From assembly GCA_041399085.1 (NCBI GenBank), contig JAWKTM010000056.1:1-48957 (forward strand): 48,957 bases of DNA, given 5' to 3'. Both the position numbers and the translations under genes were made by a program. The DNA comes from JAWKTM01 sp041399085. GTDB taxonomy: Bacteria > Planctomycetota > Planctomycetia > Pirellulales > Pirellulaceae. Below the pieces are notes generated by a model. That model did no database searches. It was not told the DNA's origin and worked only from the letters and a program-made list of their open reading frames with translations. Positions 35,964-46,574 of the stretch are shown piece after piece (the stretch's first letter is position 1; every line of letters starts with the position of its first letter).

Positions 35964-37171
35964 CTATCCCAGCAGTGCGTCGTAGGGATCGTCGCTCGCG
36001 CTGCATTGTTTCATCGTGGTGACGAAGCGTTTGCCGGGTGTGAGGCTGCCGAGCTCGCTGGCTAGGCCCAGAGCCGTGGCGGCGTTGAGCGTCGCCATTT
36101 GCAAGACTTCGGCCGGGGCGACTTGCGGATGGCGGCGGATGACTTCCAGCACTTCGTTCCAGAGATCGAGATCCGGATTCGACGCTCGCGAATCGGTGCC
36201 GAGCGCCGTCGGCACGCCGGCCGCGAGCAGCTTGGCCAGCGGATACGGTTCGTGGCCGAAGTAGGCGTGCGTTCGCGGGCAATAAACGACAGTCATTCGG
36301 CCTTGCTGTTCGGCGATGAATTGCCGTTCGTCGTCGGTCAGATAATTGCCGTGAATGACGAGCGAGCGCGGGCGGTGGCGAGCGGTCGCAGGTAGTCGAT
36401 GATCCGTGTGCCGGCGGGAATCACTTGGTCGCGCCACGCGCCGAGCGATTCGAGAAGTTCTCGCATCGCGCCGCGACCGTTGGCCAGCAGCTCCAGCTCC
36501 TCGCGGCTCTCGGCCAAGTGCATGGCGACGGGAACTTGGCGCGCGGCGGCCAGTTGACATGCTTCGGCCAGCAGCCGCGGGTGCACGGTATATGGTGCGT
36601 GCGGACTGAGGCCCGGAAGCCAGCGGGGCCAAGCGGGCTGTGGCGGACAATCAGCGGCTTGCGACGGGTGTCGTTGCAGATGTTCACGAGCCAATTGCAG
36701 CAGCGGTTCGAGGCGTTCTTCCGCCAAGCCGAGCAGTTCGAGAAACACGACTCCGCCAATCGCGGCTTCGCGGTAAGGCGGTTCTGGCCAACCGGGCGTG
36801 GCGATCTCGCCGACTGCCGCGACGCCTGCCGCGGCGGACTCGGACAAGCCCGCCGCGTGGGCCTGTTCCCGCGACCGTAGTTGCTGTGGTTCGTCCGCCG
36901 GCTGCGACCGCCGATGAGCAACAACGCGACGGATCCAGGTCGGCAGCGGTTCGCGTGCCGTGCCGAGTGGCTCGGCCAAGTCGCTGAACTCCAGATGCGT
37001 ATGGGCGTTTATCAGCGCTGGCAGAATCGCGACGTCGCCCAGATCGGTGACTGGTTCGTCCGAATCCGCGGCAATCTCGACGATGAATCCGTCTCGCACC
37101 GTGAGCACTCCGCCAGCGATCGGCGGTCGGTCGATCGGGAACAGCCAGCGGGCTCGATATCGTTGCAACAT
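35964..37171 (-). CDS. Amidohydrolase-family metal-dependent hydrolase (frame broken once)
   Basis: Start at 37171 (MLQRYRARWLFPIDRPPIAG). The small composite beta-sandwich begins GGVLTVRDGFIVEI, then the metal motif INAHTHLEFSD (His57, His59), GLSPHAPYTVHPRLL and MHLAESREELELL (zinc His region). The frame must change near 36370 to read RSLVIHGNYLTDDE, VVYCPRTHAYFGHEPYPLAK, GVPTALGTDSRASNPDLDLW (metal-binding Asp in GTDS) and the C-terminal helix to residue about 402. Length fits the TRZ/ATZ (S-adenosylhomocysteine or chlorohydrolase-like) deaminase branch. Substrate unknown. It is divergent from the epimerase gene. Confidence 0.85.
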
Positions 37172-37435
37172 GATGGGACGTGGCTGGAAGTGGGCGGAGG
37201 GTTTCCGAGCGGGCGAACGGACGAACAGCGTCGGCGAGTTGCTAATTCGGCAGCGGGCTCATTGTATCGCTGACGCGGGCGACCGGTACGTCGCGCCGAT
37301 CGCTTGTTCAACGTCGGCGGGTGTTTGCCGATCTGGGGCGAGCGGTCTACATTGGACGTTTCTCTCTGGGCGATCGCGAGCCGGTTCTGGCAACGCGATC
37401 CGCTTGGCCGTCTCTTCTCGGTTAGAAAGTCTTCC

Positions 37436-38419
37436 GTGAAACGCATCCTCGTCACTGGCGGCGCTGGCTTTATTGGATCGCATCTGACGCAGTCGCTGTT
37501 GGCCGACGGGCACCAAGTGACCGTGGTTGATGATGAATCGACCGGTTCCGTCGCGAATCTGGAGGAAGCTCGGCGGTCCGAACGGTTTCGTTACGTGAGC
37601 GGATCGATTGGCGACGCGGATTTGTTGCGCGAAGTGGTGGACGACTGCGACGAGGTGTATCACTTGGCCGCCGCGGTCGGAGTGGCTCTGATCGCTCGGC
37701 ACCCGCTGCAAACGATCGAGCGAAACATTTATCCGACCGAGATGCTGTTGGCCGAGTTGCGTCGGCGTCACGAGCGCGGCCAGGCCGTCAAGTTCTTCTT
37801 AGCCAGCACGAGCGAAGTTTACGGCAAGAATCCCAAGTCGATTTGGTCGGAAGAAGACGATTTGGTGTTCGGGCCGACCACGCGAGCCCGGTGGTCGTAT
37901 GGAGCCTCGAAGGCGATTGACGAATTTCTCGCGCTGGCTTGTTGGCGCGAGTATCAACTGCCGGTGGTGATTGGGCGGTTCTTCAATGTTGTCGGTCCAC
38001 GGCAGACCGGCGCTTACGGCATGGTGCTGCCGCGGTTTATCGACTCGGCATTGCGCGGCGAACCGTTGGTCGTACACGACGACGGCCGGCAGCAACGTTG
38101 TTTCGCGCATGTCAGCGACATCGTGCGTGCGGTGCGGCAGTTGATGGAGACGCCGTCGGCGTTGGGCCGGGTGTTTAACATCGGCAGCGACGAGCCGGTG
38201 TCGATTCTGCAGTTGGCGGAACGCGTGATCGCGTTGACCGGCAGCCAATCGCGGATTCAGTTTCAAAGCTACACCGAAGCTTACGACGAGGACTTCGAGG
38301 ACGTTCGCCGCCGTGTCCCGGACTTGGGCCGCTTGAAGGCGACCATCAGCTTCGCTCGTCAATTCGATCTCGACGCGATCATTCGCGACGTCGTGGCCGC
38401 AAGGCGCCAATCAAGCTGA
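37436..38419 (+). CDS. NAD-dependent nucleotide-sugar epimerase/dehydratase (extended SDR)
   Basis: 327 residues from a GTG at 37436 (VKRILVTGGAGFIGSHLTQS); an ATG at 37304 is in frame but precedes the fold. Rossmann motif TGGAGFIGSH (6-15), VVDDESTGS after beta-2, YHLAAAVGV, active site Ser in FLASTSEVYG with Y-x3-K in WSYGASKAIDE, then GRFFNVVGPRQTGAYGMVLP and FNIGSDEPVSILQLAERV. The sequence fits the UDP-glucuronate decarboxylase or UDP-glucose/GDP-mannose epimerase group; exact substrate not determined. It would supply sugars for glycan synthesis such as by the GT4 and GT-C enzymes elsewhere in the window. Confidence 0.9.
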   Translation: MKRILVTGGAGFIGSHLTQSLLADGHQVTVVDDESTGSVANLEEARRSERFRYVSGSIGDADLLREVVDDCDEVYHLAAAVGVALIARHPLQTIERNIYPTEMLLAELRRRHERGQAVKFFLASTSEVYGKNPKSIWSEEDDLVFGPTTRARWSYGASKAIDEFLALACWREYQLPVVIGRFFNVVGPRQTGAYGMVLPRFIDSALRGEPLVVHDDGRQQRCFAHVSDIVRAVRQLMETPSALGRVFNIGSDEPVSILQLAERVIALTGSQSRIQFQSYTEAYDEDFEDVRRRVPDLGRLKATISFARQFDLDAIIRDVVAARRQSS

Positions 38420-38456
38420 TCGCATCCGGTGCAAAAACTTCTATCGGTAGCGTTTG

Positions 38457-38473
38457 GCACGCCACGTGCTTCT
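38457..38473 (+). promoter_or_regulatory. Sigma-54-like promoter upstream of the candidate RNA
   Basis: TGGCAC, 5-nt spacer, GTGCT: one mismatch to the -12 element TTGCW. The expected start is near 38483. No protein gene follows for about 670 bp, but a structured region with a terminator-like hairpin does. Confidence 0.35.
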
Positions 38474-38482
38474 AGTGAAGAG

Positions 38483-38790
38483 CACGAACGGCGCGTGAGA
38501 CGCGACGCTCGGAACGAAGAAGGCTGGGCCGGAACCGAGAAGAGGCAAAAACATTGGGGCCGGCACCCAGAAGAGGAAAGACTCGTCGAAGTCTGTTGTC
38601 GAACGCACGTAAGTGATGAATCGAAAACAGGTTAGCGAGAAGAGAAAAGGCGACTCTCAGGAACAGAGAGGCAACTGCGGAACGAGGAAGAGGCACCTCG
38701 GCCTGCTGCTCAACGCAGCAACCGCAGGCACACAGGCGAGCTGGAACCTAGCAGTCAATGCGACGGAGCCAGCTCGCCTGTTTCATTTTG
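38483..38790 (+). ncRNA. Candidate structured small RNA (about 300 nt)
   Basis: Between a sigma-54-like site and a strong hairpin with T-rich tail. Elements: two 31-bp purine-rich repeats (38526-38556 and 38557-38586), a compact hairpin GCCTGCTGCT..AGCAaccGCAGGC (38701-38729), and a 13-bp perfect stem ACAGGCGAGCTGG with its complement at 38769-38781 (24-nt loop) followed by TTTCATTTT. The short frames here (for example 38613-38822) look non-coding. No known RNA family is recognised. Confidence 0.35.
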
Positions 38791-39151
38791 ATGCGCATTA
38801 TTTCGATACAAGTGTTGCATAATTCAACACGACGTGAGACGCTTGCTCTCGATTTGAGATGCTCGTCCTGCGATCTTTTCGATTATTTCTGTTTTCGGAA
38901 ACCGGTGGGAATTGCCGCGTCTTGAAGCCGGGCGTTCGTGTCGCGTCGGTTTTAGTCTGGTGAGGGGCGTTCTGTCGAATCGAAATCGGCTGAACAGCGG
39001 CTGCGAGGAAGCCATGCGCCTCGATTTCGCGGTCATTTCGGTTTACGATGAAACAAAATTGACGCCCCGCAGCGAGTACATTTTTGAGTGCGTCGCGTTA
39101 TCACCACCGAGACGAAAACGTCTAAGCCACAACGAGTAGCGAGGATTTCGG
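38791..39151. other. Upstream region of the DUF1549/DUF1553 gene
   Basis: About 360 bp with no gene. It must hold the promoter of the PSD1/DUF1501 operon. A GAGGA SD lies 8 nt before the start at 39152. No clear operator was seen. Confidence 0.4.
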
Positions 39152-40969
39152 ATGATTAGGAACAGATGCTTTTGTGGTCGCCGTCCGGTCAAGCTGACGG
39201 CGTATCCCGCCGCGCGGGGATTGTCGACTGCTGCTGGGTCAAAGTCGACTAGGTTTGCCCGGTTTGCCGCGATGGCGATTGCCGTAGGTGTATTGTTCGG
39301 GACTTCGGTTTCCGGGGTTGCAAATGCAGCTCCGCGAGGCGCCGCGCCGGTCGAACCGTCGGATTATGGCTTTCCCCAGATTTCGCGGATCAACCAAGAG
39401 ATTCGTCAGCAATGGCAGGAATACGAGATCACGCCATCGCCTCAAGCGGCGGACGGCGAATGGTGTCGCCGGGTTTATTTGGACATCATTGGACGGATTC
39501 CCAGCGTCGAGGAGTTGGACGCGTTTCTGACTAGCCAGGATCCCGATCGCAAGGCGAAGTTGGTCAGCAGCTTGTTGTACGACGACAAGTACATCGAAGA
39601 GTACGCTCGCAACTGGACGACGATTTGGACCAACGTGTTGATTGGGCGAAACGGCGGAACCGAGGACGACACGCTGATCAGCCGCGTTGGAATGCAGAAG
39701 TTTCTGCGCGATTCGTTTGCTCGCAACAAGCCGTACAACGACATGGTTTACGAGCTGGTGACGGCCGAAGGAACCACATCGCCGGGTAGCGAACGCTTTA
39801 ATGGCGCGACGAACTTCCTGGTGCAAAAGGTGAACGAGGAGAAGGGCTCGTTGGCGACGGCCGAGACAGCCAAAGTGTTCCTGGGGCTTCAAGTGCAATG
39901 CACGCAGTGCCACAACCATCCGTTCAACGAGTGGAAGCAGCAGAAGTTTTGGGAGTTCAACGCATTCTTCCGACAAACTCGGGCCTTGCGAACCTTCGTG
40001 CCGGGCACTCAAGATGTGGCTTCCGCTGAATTGGTGAACGAGGATTTTCCGGGCGAAGGCAACACGCCGGATGATGCCGAGATCTACTACGAACTGCGCA
40101 ACGGCTTGACCAAGGTGGCTTATCCGGTGTTCGTCGACGACACCCCGGTTGGCACCAGCGGCTACCTTTCGGACGTGAATCGCCGCACTGAGTTGGGCAA
40201 GCTAATGATGCAGTCGCCTTATCTGGATCAGATGATTGTGAACCGGATGTGGGGTCATTTCTTCGGCTATGGATTCACCAAACCCGTGGATGATATGGGG
40301 CCTCACAATCCGCCGACGCATCCGGCGTTGCTGGAGTATTTGGGACAAGAGATCCGCACGAACAGCTACAACTTGAAAGAGTTAATTCGTTGGATCACGT
40401 TGAGCGAACCGTACTCGTTGTCCAGTAAGGCGCTGCCAGGCAACAAGATCGACGACCCGTCGTTGGGCGAGCGTCCCAAGTTCAGCCATTTCTATCTGCG
40501 GCAGATGCAGGCCGAGGATTTGTATGAATCGCTGTTGGTGGCCACGGAAGCTCACAAGACCGGGGCCAGCTATGAGGACCAGGAGAAAAGACCAAGTCGG
40601 AGTGGCTGCGGCAGTTCGTGATCGCGTTTGGTACGGACGAGGGTGGTGAGGCCACCACGTTCAACGGCACGATCCCGCAGGCTTTGATGATGTTCAACGG
40701 CGACTTGATTAAGAAGGCCACGGCGTTGGACAGCGGCAGCTTTCTCAGCCGAGTCGCGAATAGCAAAATGTCGCCGAAGCAGAAGATTGACTATCTGTTT
40801 AAGGCGGGCTTGTCGCGATCGCCGACCAACGGAGGTCGATATTGCCAACAAGCTGCTGATGGCTCGAACTGCTGACAGCAAGGGAAATGTCGCGGCGGCA
40901 ACCACTGCCGCGCTGCAAGACATTTGGTGGGCCGTGCTGAACAGCAACGAGTTCATTATGAATCACTAG
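39152..40969 (+). CDS. DUF1549/DUF1553 (PSCyt2/PSD1) secreted protein (frame broken twice)
   Basis: Signal peptide with a long n-region and hydrophobic core (RFAAMAIAVGVLFGTSVSGV, cleavage after ANA near residue 60). Then DUF1549: INQEIRQQWQEYEITPSPQA, RRVYLDIIGRIPSVEEL, LVTAEGTTSPGSERFNGATN, and the Cys/His motif QCTQCHNHPFNEWKQQ. DUF1553: LDQMIVNRMWGHFFGYGFTK and DDMGPHNPPTHPALLEYLG. The frame must change near 40587 (SYEDQEK to TKSEWLRQFVIAFG) and near 40831 (SRSPTN to EVDIANKLLMART) to reach the natural end WWAVLNSNEFIMNH at 40969. About 605 residues. Forms an operon with the DUF1501 gene, a pair repeated many times in planctomycete genomes. Confidence 0.87.
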
Positions 40970-41093
40970 AGCCGGCGAATCTTTCCCATTTCCAGTAAAT
41001 GGATGAGTATTTCGCCCCGGTTCACGCGTTGTAAGTCCAGAATCAAACCTTCATTGAGCCAGCTACAAACATTTTGAAAATCAGGAGTCCCAG

Positions 41094-42364
41094 ATGTTTA
41101 ACTTTGCTACGCCACGCGGGATGAGCCGTCGTCACTTTATGAAGCACATGGCCGGCGCGTCGGCCTTCGCCGGCACGGCCCTGTCGATGGGCCATACGCT
41201 TCGCACGCATGCCGCCGATTTACAGCGTCGTCGCAAGAGTGCGATTTTGTTGTGGATGGGTGGCGGCCCGCCACGATTGACTTGTGGGATTTGAAGCCCG
41301 GCGCCAACACAGGCGGTCCGTTCCGCCCGATCGCCACCAGCGGCAATGCTCAGATCAGCGAGCATCTGCCGATGATGGCCAAGAACATGCATAACTTTGC
41401 GATCATTCGCTCGATGAGCACATCGGAAGCGGATCACGGTCGCGGCACTTACTACATGCACACGGGCTACAAGCCGAACCCGAACATCGAGCATCCCAGC
41501 TACGGTGCGGTGTTGGCTCACGAGTTGATCGACCAACGTCCTGACTTGGAAATTCCGCCGTTCATTTCGGTGGGCGGAGCCAGCACGGGTCCGGGCTTTT
41601 TGGGCATGTCATGGGCGCCGTTCTCGGTGACTAGCACGGGTCAGATTCGCAACTTGGATATGGGTCTGGACGATCGCCGTTTGATGCAACGGATGGCGGC
41701 GTTGGATCTGATCGAGAAGGGCTTCATTGGCGAGAATCGTGGCTCGGCCGCCGAGGATCACCAGAAGATTTTGAAGAAGACGTTGAACTTGATGACCAGT
41801 GAGCAGATGGAGGCGTTCAAGGTCACCAAGGAGCCGAAGGAAGTACAAGATCGTTACGGCACGACCGGTTTCGGTCGCGGCTGCTTGATGGCTCGTCGGT
41901 TGGTTGAAACCGGCGTTCCATTCGTGGAAGTTAGCTTGGGCGGTTGGGATTTGCATAACAACGTGCATCAAACGTTGTCGCAGACCAAGTTGCCTGAGTT
42001 GGACCAAGCGATGAGCGCGTTGACCGAAGACTTGGAGCAACGCGGGTTGCTGCAAGACACGGCCATCATTTGGATGGGCGAATTTGGTCGGACGCCGCGG
42101 ATCAACGGCAACGCTGGCCGCGATCACTGGGCTCGAAGCTGGAGCGTGGTGGTCGGTGGCGGCGGCATCAACGGCGGTATCGCGGTTGGTGAGACGAATT
42201 CCGAAGGCACGTCGGTCGAGACCGAACCTTACTCGGCTCAAGATGTCATGGCCAGCGTCTGCAAGGCGCTCGGCATTTCGCTGGAAACCACATTCACCAG
42301 CCGAAGCGGTCGTCCGATGAAGATCGCCAACAGCGGCAAGGTGATTCGCGAGTTGTTTTCCTAG
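41094..42364 (+). CDS. DUF1501 (Tat-exported, sulfatase/alkaline-phosphatase-like fold) protein (frame broken once)
   Basis: CAGGAG SD 6 nt before the ATG. N-terminus MFNFATPRGMSRRHFMKHMA is a twin-arginine signal (SRRHFMK), so it is exported folded. LLWMGGGP is followed by a needed shift near 41268 into TIDLWDLKPGANTGGPFRPI. Other family blocks: IRSMSTSEADHGRGTYYMHT, HPSYGAVLAHEL, PPFISVGG, GFGRGCLMARRLVETGVPFV, TAIIWMGEFGRTPRINGNAG RDHW. The latter two are metal-site regions of the alkaline phosphatase-like superfamily. About 424 residues. It is the partner of the preceding PSD1 protein, 125 bp away. Molecular function unproven. Confidence 0.88.
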
Positions 42365-42392
42365 AAACCAGGGCTTCCCACCCTAGTTCCCG

Positions 42393-42430
42393 GGCCGAGG
42401 CGGTCCCCCAGCCGCCTCGGCCTCTCTTTT
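42393..42430 (+). terminator. Rho-independent terminator of the DUF1549-DUF1501 operon
   Basis: GGCCGAGGCGG, 8-nt loop, CCGCCTCGGCC (11-bp perfect stem), then TCTCTTTT. Ends the operon 29 bp after the DUF1501 stop. Confidence 0.85.
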
Positions 42431-42511
42431 GCGCCGCCCACTTCAACGCGGCAGAGTCCGGCTCCACGACAGACCGGACGCTCGGTCTTCGGATTGGTCC
42501 GAAAAACTCCC

Positions 42512-42585
42512 AATCCGTCGTTCAACCGCGTGCCCATCGGGCCGTCGGAATTCGTCGTTTAACTGCGTGCCCATCAGACCGCACG
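42512..42585 (+). repeat. Two 37-bp direct repeats
   Basis: 'aatccgtcgttcaaccgcgt' gcccatc... (42512-42548) and a diverged copy (42549-42585) sharing AAT.CGTCGTT.AAC.GCGTGCCCATC. They sit in the gap before the sulfite reductase gene. The rest of 42431-42870 shows no gene or riboswitch. Confidence 0.6.
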
Positions 42586-42870
42586 CATTAGCCGCGGGCC
42601 GTTGGCTGCCGAGTAAGCTCGGTGAGCGATTGCCGTCGTTGGGCGAAGTCCGCTCCCTTGACCTGCCGATATCTAATCGTGACAATGTTGATTAACTTGA
42701 TGCGGTATCGGAATTAGCCTGTAACAGCTCGGCGAAATAGGTTATTTAGTTAGAACTTTGATTCCGCCGCATCAAGCGCTGCAATTGAGCTCGTTTGACG
42801 CAGGGCGGACGGCTCGCCCTGAAACCGAACAATCCGAACGAACGCGATTCCGCCTTCGAGGAACAAATCC

Positions 42871-44946
42871 ATGGCCAAAGACCGATTTGACGACCTTTTG
42901 CGACGCATGCCAAAGATTGCGGACGCGGTCAATGCGTTCAGCTCCGAACACCTTCAACAACGGGCGTTCCAGGCTTTGATCGAGGAGTACAAACAAATGC
43001 AAGGTGGCAAGGATAGCTCGGATGAAACGGCCAGCGGCGCGACCGGCGGCGAGCCGAAGAAGTCGGCGGCGTCGGACAAGGCCAAAGCTGCGGCTGGCGG
43101 TCCGGCGATGAGTACGGCGGACATTCTGGCGATGGCTCGTTCTGGCGGCGGCAAGCCGGAAAAGAACGGTAAGCAACCGGCTGAAAAAGCAACGGCCGAG
43201 CCAGCCAAACCAGAAGAGACGGCTGCCGAGCCAAAGCTGAGTCCCGTCGAAGGCATCAAGACGGAGAGCAACTTCCTGGCGGGAACCATCGCCGACGAAT
43301 TGGTCGATGAGAACGACTTCTTCGGCAAGGAGAGCATTCAACTGCTCAAGCACCATGGCACGTACCAGCAAGACAATCGGGACGTGCGAGGCAAAGGCGC
43401 CGGCGGGAAATCGGATCGCTCGTACATGTTTATGGTGCGGACTAAGAGTCCGGGCGGCAAGTTGACCAGCGATCAATTGCTGAGCGAACTGGACTTGGGA
43501 GACGAAGTGGGCAACGACACGCTGCGAATCACCACGCGGCAAGGCTTACAGCTTCATGGCGTGGTGAAGTCCGATTTGCACGCCACGATTCGGCGGATCA
43601 ATGAGATCCAGCTTTCGACGCTCGGCGCCTGTGGCGACGTCAACCGCAACGTGATGTGTTGCCCCGCGCCGTATCGCAGCCGGGTCTATCAGCAAATTCA
43701 AGAGATGGCCGATACGATCGCGGCGCATTTGGCGCCACGCACGCCGGCCTACCACGAGATCTGGCTCCGCGATCTGGCCACGAACGAAGACGAAAAGGTG
43801 GCCGGCGGGCTCAATCCTGGCGACGTGATCGAGCCGATCTACGGCACTCATTATTTGCCGCGAAAATTCAAAATCGGCATCGCCCTGCCGCACGACAACT
43901 GCATCGACCTTTACACGCACGACCTCGGCTTGTTGGCGATTCACGAGAACGACACGATCAACGGCTATAACGTCGTCGTTGGCGGCGGCATGGGCGTGAC
44001 TCCGTCGGCCGAGAAGACATTCCCGGCCCTGGCCAAGAAGCTGGCGTTCGTTACGCCCGAGCAGGCGTTGGACGTGGTCACGGCGGTCGTGAAAGTGCAA
44101 CGCGACTTTGGCTATCGCGACGACCGCAAGCGAGCGCGGTTGAAGTACCTGATCCACGATTGGGGAATCGAGCGTTTCAAGGCCAAGGTCGAAGAGTATT
44201 ACGGCTCGGCGTTGCCCGATCCTTCGCCGATCGACGTGCATGGGTTCAACGACCACATGGGCTGGGACGAGCAGGGCGGCGGTCGAGTGTTCTACGGCTT
44301 GAATGTTGAAAACGGCCGCATCGCCGATACGGAGACGATGAAGCTGAAGACGGCGATTCGCGAAATCTGCCGCACCTTCCAACCCGGAATTCGATTGACA
44401 TCGCATCAGAGCATTCTGTTCACCGACCTAGAGCCTGAAGTGAAGGGGGACTTCGAAGCGATCTTAAGGAAGCACGGCGTGAAGCTGACCGAGGAGATTT
44501 CCACGGTCCGCCGCTGGTCGATGGCCTGCGTGGCTTGGCCGACTTGCGGGCTGTCGATCACCGAGGCCGAGCGAGCGTTGCCGTCGCTGATGGACGAGAT
44601 GGAAGCCGAGCTGGCGAAGCTTGGCTTGAGCAAGGAGAAGTTCACGGTTCGCATGACCGGCTGCCCGAACGGCTGTGCTCGGCCGTATAACTCGGACATC
44701 GGACTGGTCGGCAAGACGAAGGGCAAATACACGCTGTTCGTGGGCGGCCGTTTGCTCGGCAATCGGCTGAACTTCATCTACCAGGATCTCGTGCCGGAAG
44801 AGGAAGTCGTGTCGACGCTGGTGCCGCTGTTTACGTTCTTCAAACAGCATCGCGAGAACGGCGAGACGTTTGGCGACTTCTGCCACCGCCAAGGTCGCGA
44901 TCGGCTGCTGGCCTGGGCCGACGAGTTCGCGGCGGCCGCCAGCTAA
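42871..44946 (+). CDS. Assimilatory sulfite reductase haemoprotein (ferredoxin/CysI type) with motif-bearing N-terminal extension
   Basis: 691 residues; GAGGA SD. Reduces sulfite to sulfide with six electrons, using sirohaem coupled to [4Fe-4S]. Core from about residue 125: SPVEGIKTESNFLAGTIADE, LLKHHGTYQQDNRDVRG, LRITTRQGLQLHG, LGACGDVNRNVMCCPAP. The cluster/sirohaem cysteines are Cys553, Cys559 (ACVAWPTCG) and Cys598, Cys602 (TGCPNGCARP). The ACV..PTC..SI.EAER context fits sulfite rather than nitrite reductase; the N-terminal Sir pattern suggests ferredoxin as donor, and no flavoprotein CysJ is adjacent. Unusual is the about 120-residue extension: a helical part (1-45), then an Ala/Lys/Glu linker holding MSTADILAMARSGGGK (80-95), the motif repeated three times in the SH3-like protein at 12.1-13.0 kb. 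Confidence 0.9.
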   Translation: MAKDRFDDLLRRMPKIADAVNAFSSEHLQQRAFQALIEEYKQMQGGKDSSDETASGATGGEPKKSAASDKAKAAAGGPAMSTADILAMARSGGGKPEKNGKQPAEKATAEPAKPEETAAEPKLSPVEGIKTESNFLAGTIADELVDENDFFGKESIQLLKHHGTYQQDNRDVRGKGAGGKSDRSYMFMVRTKSPGGKLTSDQLLSELDLGDEVGNDTLRITTRQGLQLHGVVKSDLHATIRRINEIQLSTLGACGDVNRNVMCCPAPYRSRVYQQIQEMADTIAAHLAPRTPAYHEIWLRDLATNEDEKVAGGLNPGDVIEPIYGTHYLPRKFKIGIALPHDNCIDLYTHDLGLLAIHENDTINGYNVVVGGGMGVTPSAEKTFPALAKKLAFVTPEQALDVVTAVVKVQRDFGYRDDRKRARLKYLIHDWGIERFKAKVEEYYGSALPDPSPIDVHGFNDHMGWDEQGGGRVFYGLNVENGRIADTETMKLKTAIREICRTFQPGIRLTSHQSILFTDLEPEVKGDFEAILRKHGVKLTEEISTVRRWSMACVAWPTCGLSITEAERALPSLMDEMEAELAKLGLSKEKFTVRMTGCPNGCARPYNSDIGLVGKTKGKYTLFVGGRLLGNRLNFIYQDLVPEEEVVSTLVPLFTFFKQHRENGETFGDFCHRQGRDRLLAWADEFAAAAS

Positions 44947-45091
44947 TTCGCCGTTGGAAATCAACCGCAACGCGGCGACGACTGCAAACTCGCCGCAACC
45001 GGCAAAGTTGAACTAAAGCGCACGATCCGAACTGCCGAAAAATGGGTGTAAGCGAAAGTCCGCTCGCCCATTCATCGGAGCGTTTGCTGCC

Positions 45092-45382
45092 ATGTTCAAG
45101 TCGACCGCCTTCTGTCTGCTCGTCACGCTATCCGCCTTCACCTCTGGCTGTGCGATTTGTTGCAGCCCGTTCGACGAAGCTTACAGTGCTTACGGCGGAA
45201 GCTGGGAACGCCATGACATGTACCACGGCCGAGTCGGCTCGGCATTCGCGCCGGCCGGCGGTCCCGTGATGATTCAAGAAGGCGAGGAGATCGATCGACC
45301 GGTGACGCCAGCCGACGACGAACCGGCGGACGACGGCTTCTACGATGCCGCGGGCGACGACAATCTGGATGCCGAAATCTGA
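45092..45382 (+). CDS. Small planctomycete lipoprotein
   Basis: 96 residues. Signal with lipobox FTSGC (lipid Cys20) in MFKSTAFCLLVTLSAFTSGC, then AICCSPFDEAYSAYGGSWER and YHGRVGSAFAPAGGP, followed by an acidic tail (about 65-96). The 'C..CCSPFD..Y.AYGG.W.R.....GRVGSAF.PAG' pattern is one I associate with small planctomycete lipoproteins; function is unknown. Located 145 bp after the sulfite reductase gene, separate transcription possible. Confidence 0.75.
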   Translation: MFKSTAFCLLVTLSAFTSGCAICCSPFDEAYSAYGGSWERHDMYHGRVGSAFAPAGGPVMIQEGEEIDRPVTPADDEPADDGFYDAAGDDNLDAEI

Positions 45383-45524
45383 GCTCCGATCGTCCATCTC
45401 TCTCGCCTGCCCGCAATCGCGTGTCGGCATGATTCCGCGTAAGATAGGCCACTTTGCTGGCGGCCCGTGAACCTGACCGTCGGCTTGAGACCTATTCCAC
45501 GACGCCACGGTCCTTGCTCGCACG

Positions 45525-46547
<1,023 letters not shown>

Positions 46548-46574
46548 CCCCATTTGCCCGAGGAGCCTTTCGCG

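Noticed and set aside
38613..38822. 69-codon frame MMNRKQVSEK...
   Set aside because: It crosses the strong hairpin and repeats and shows no protein-like pattern.
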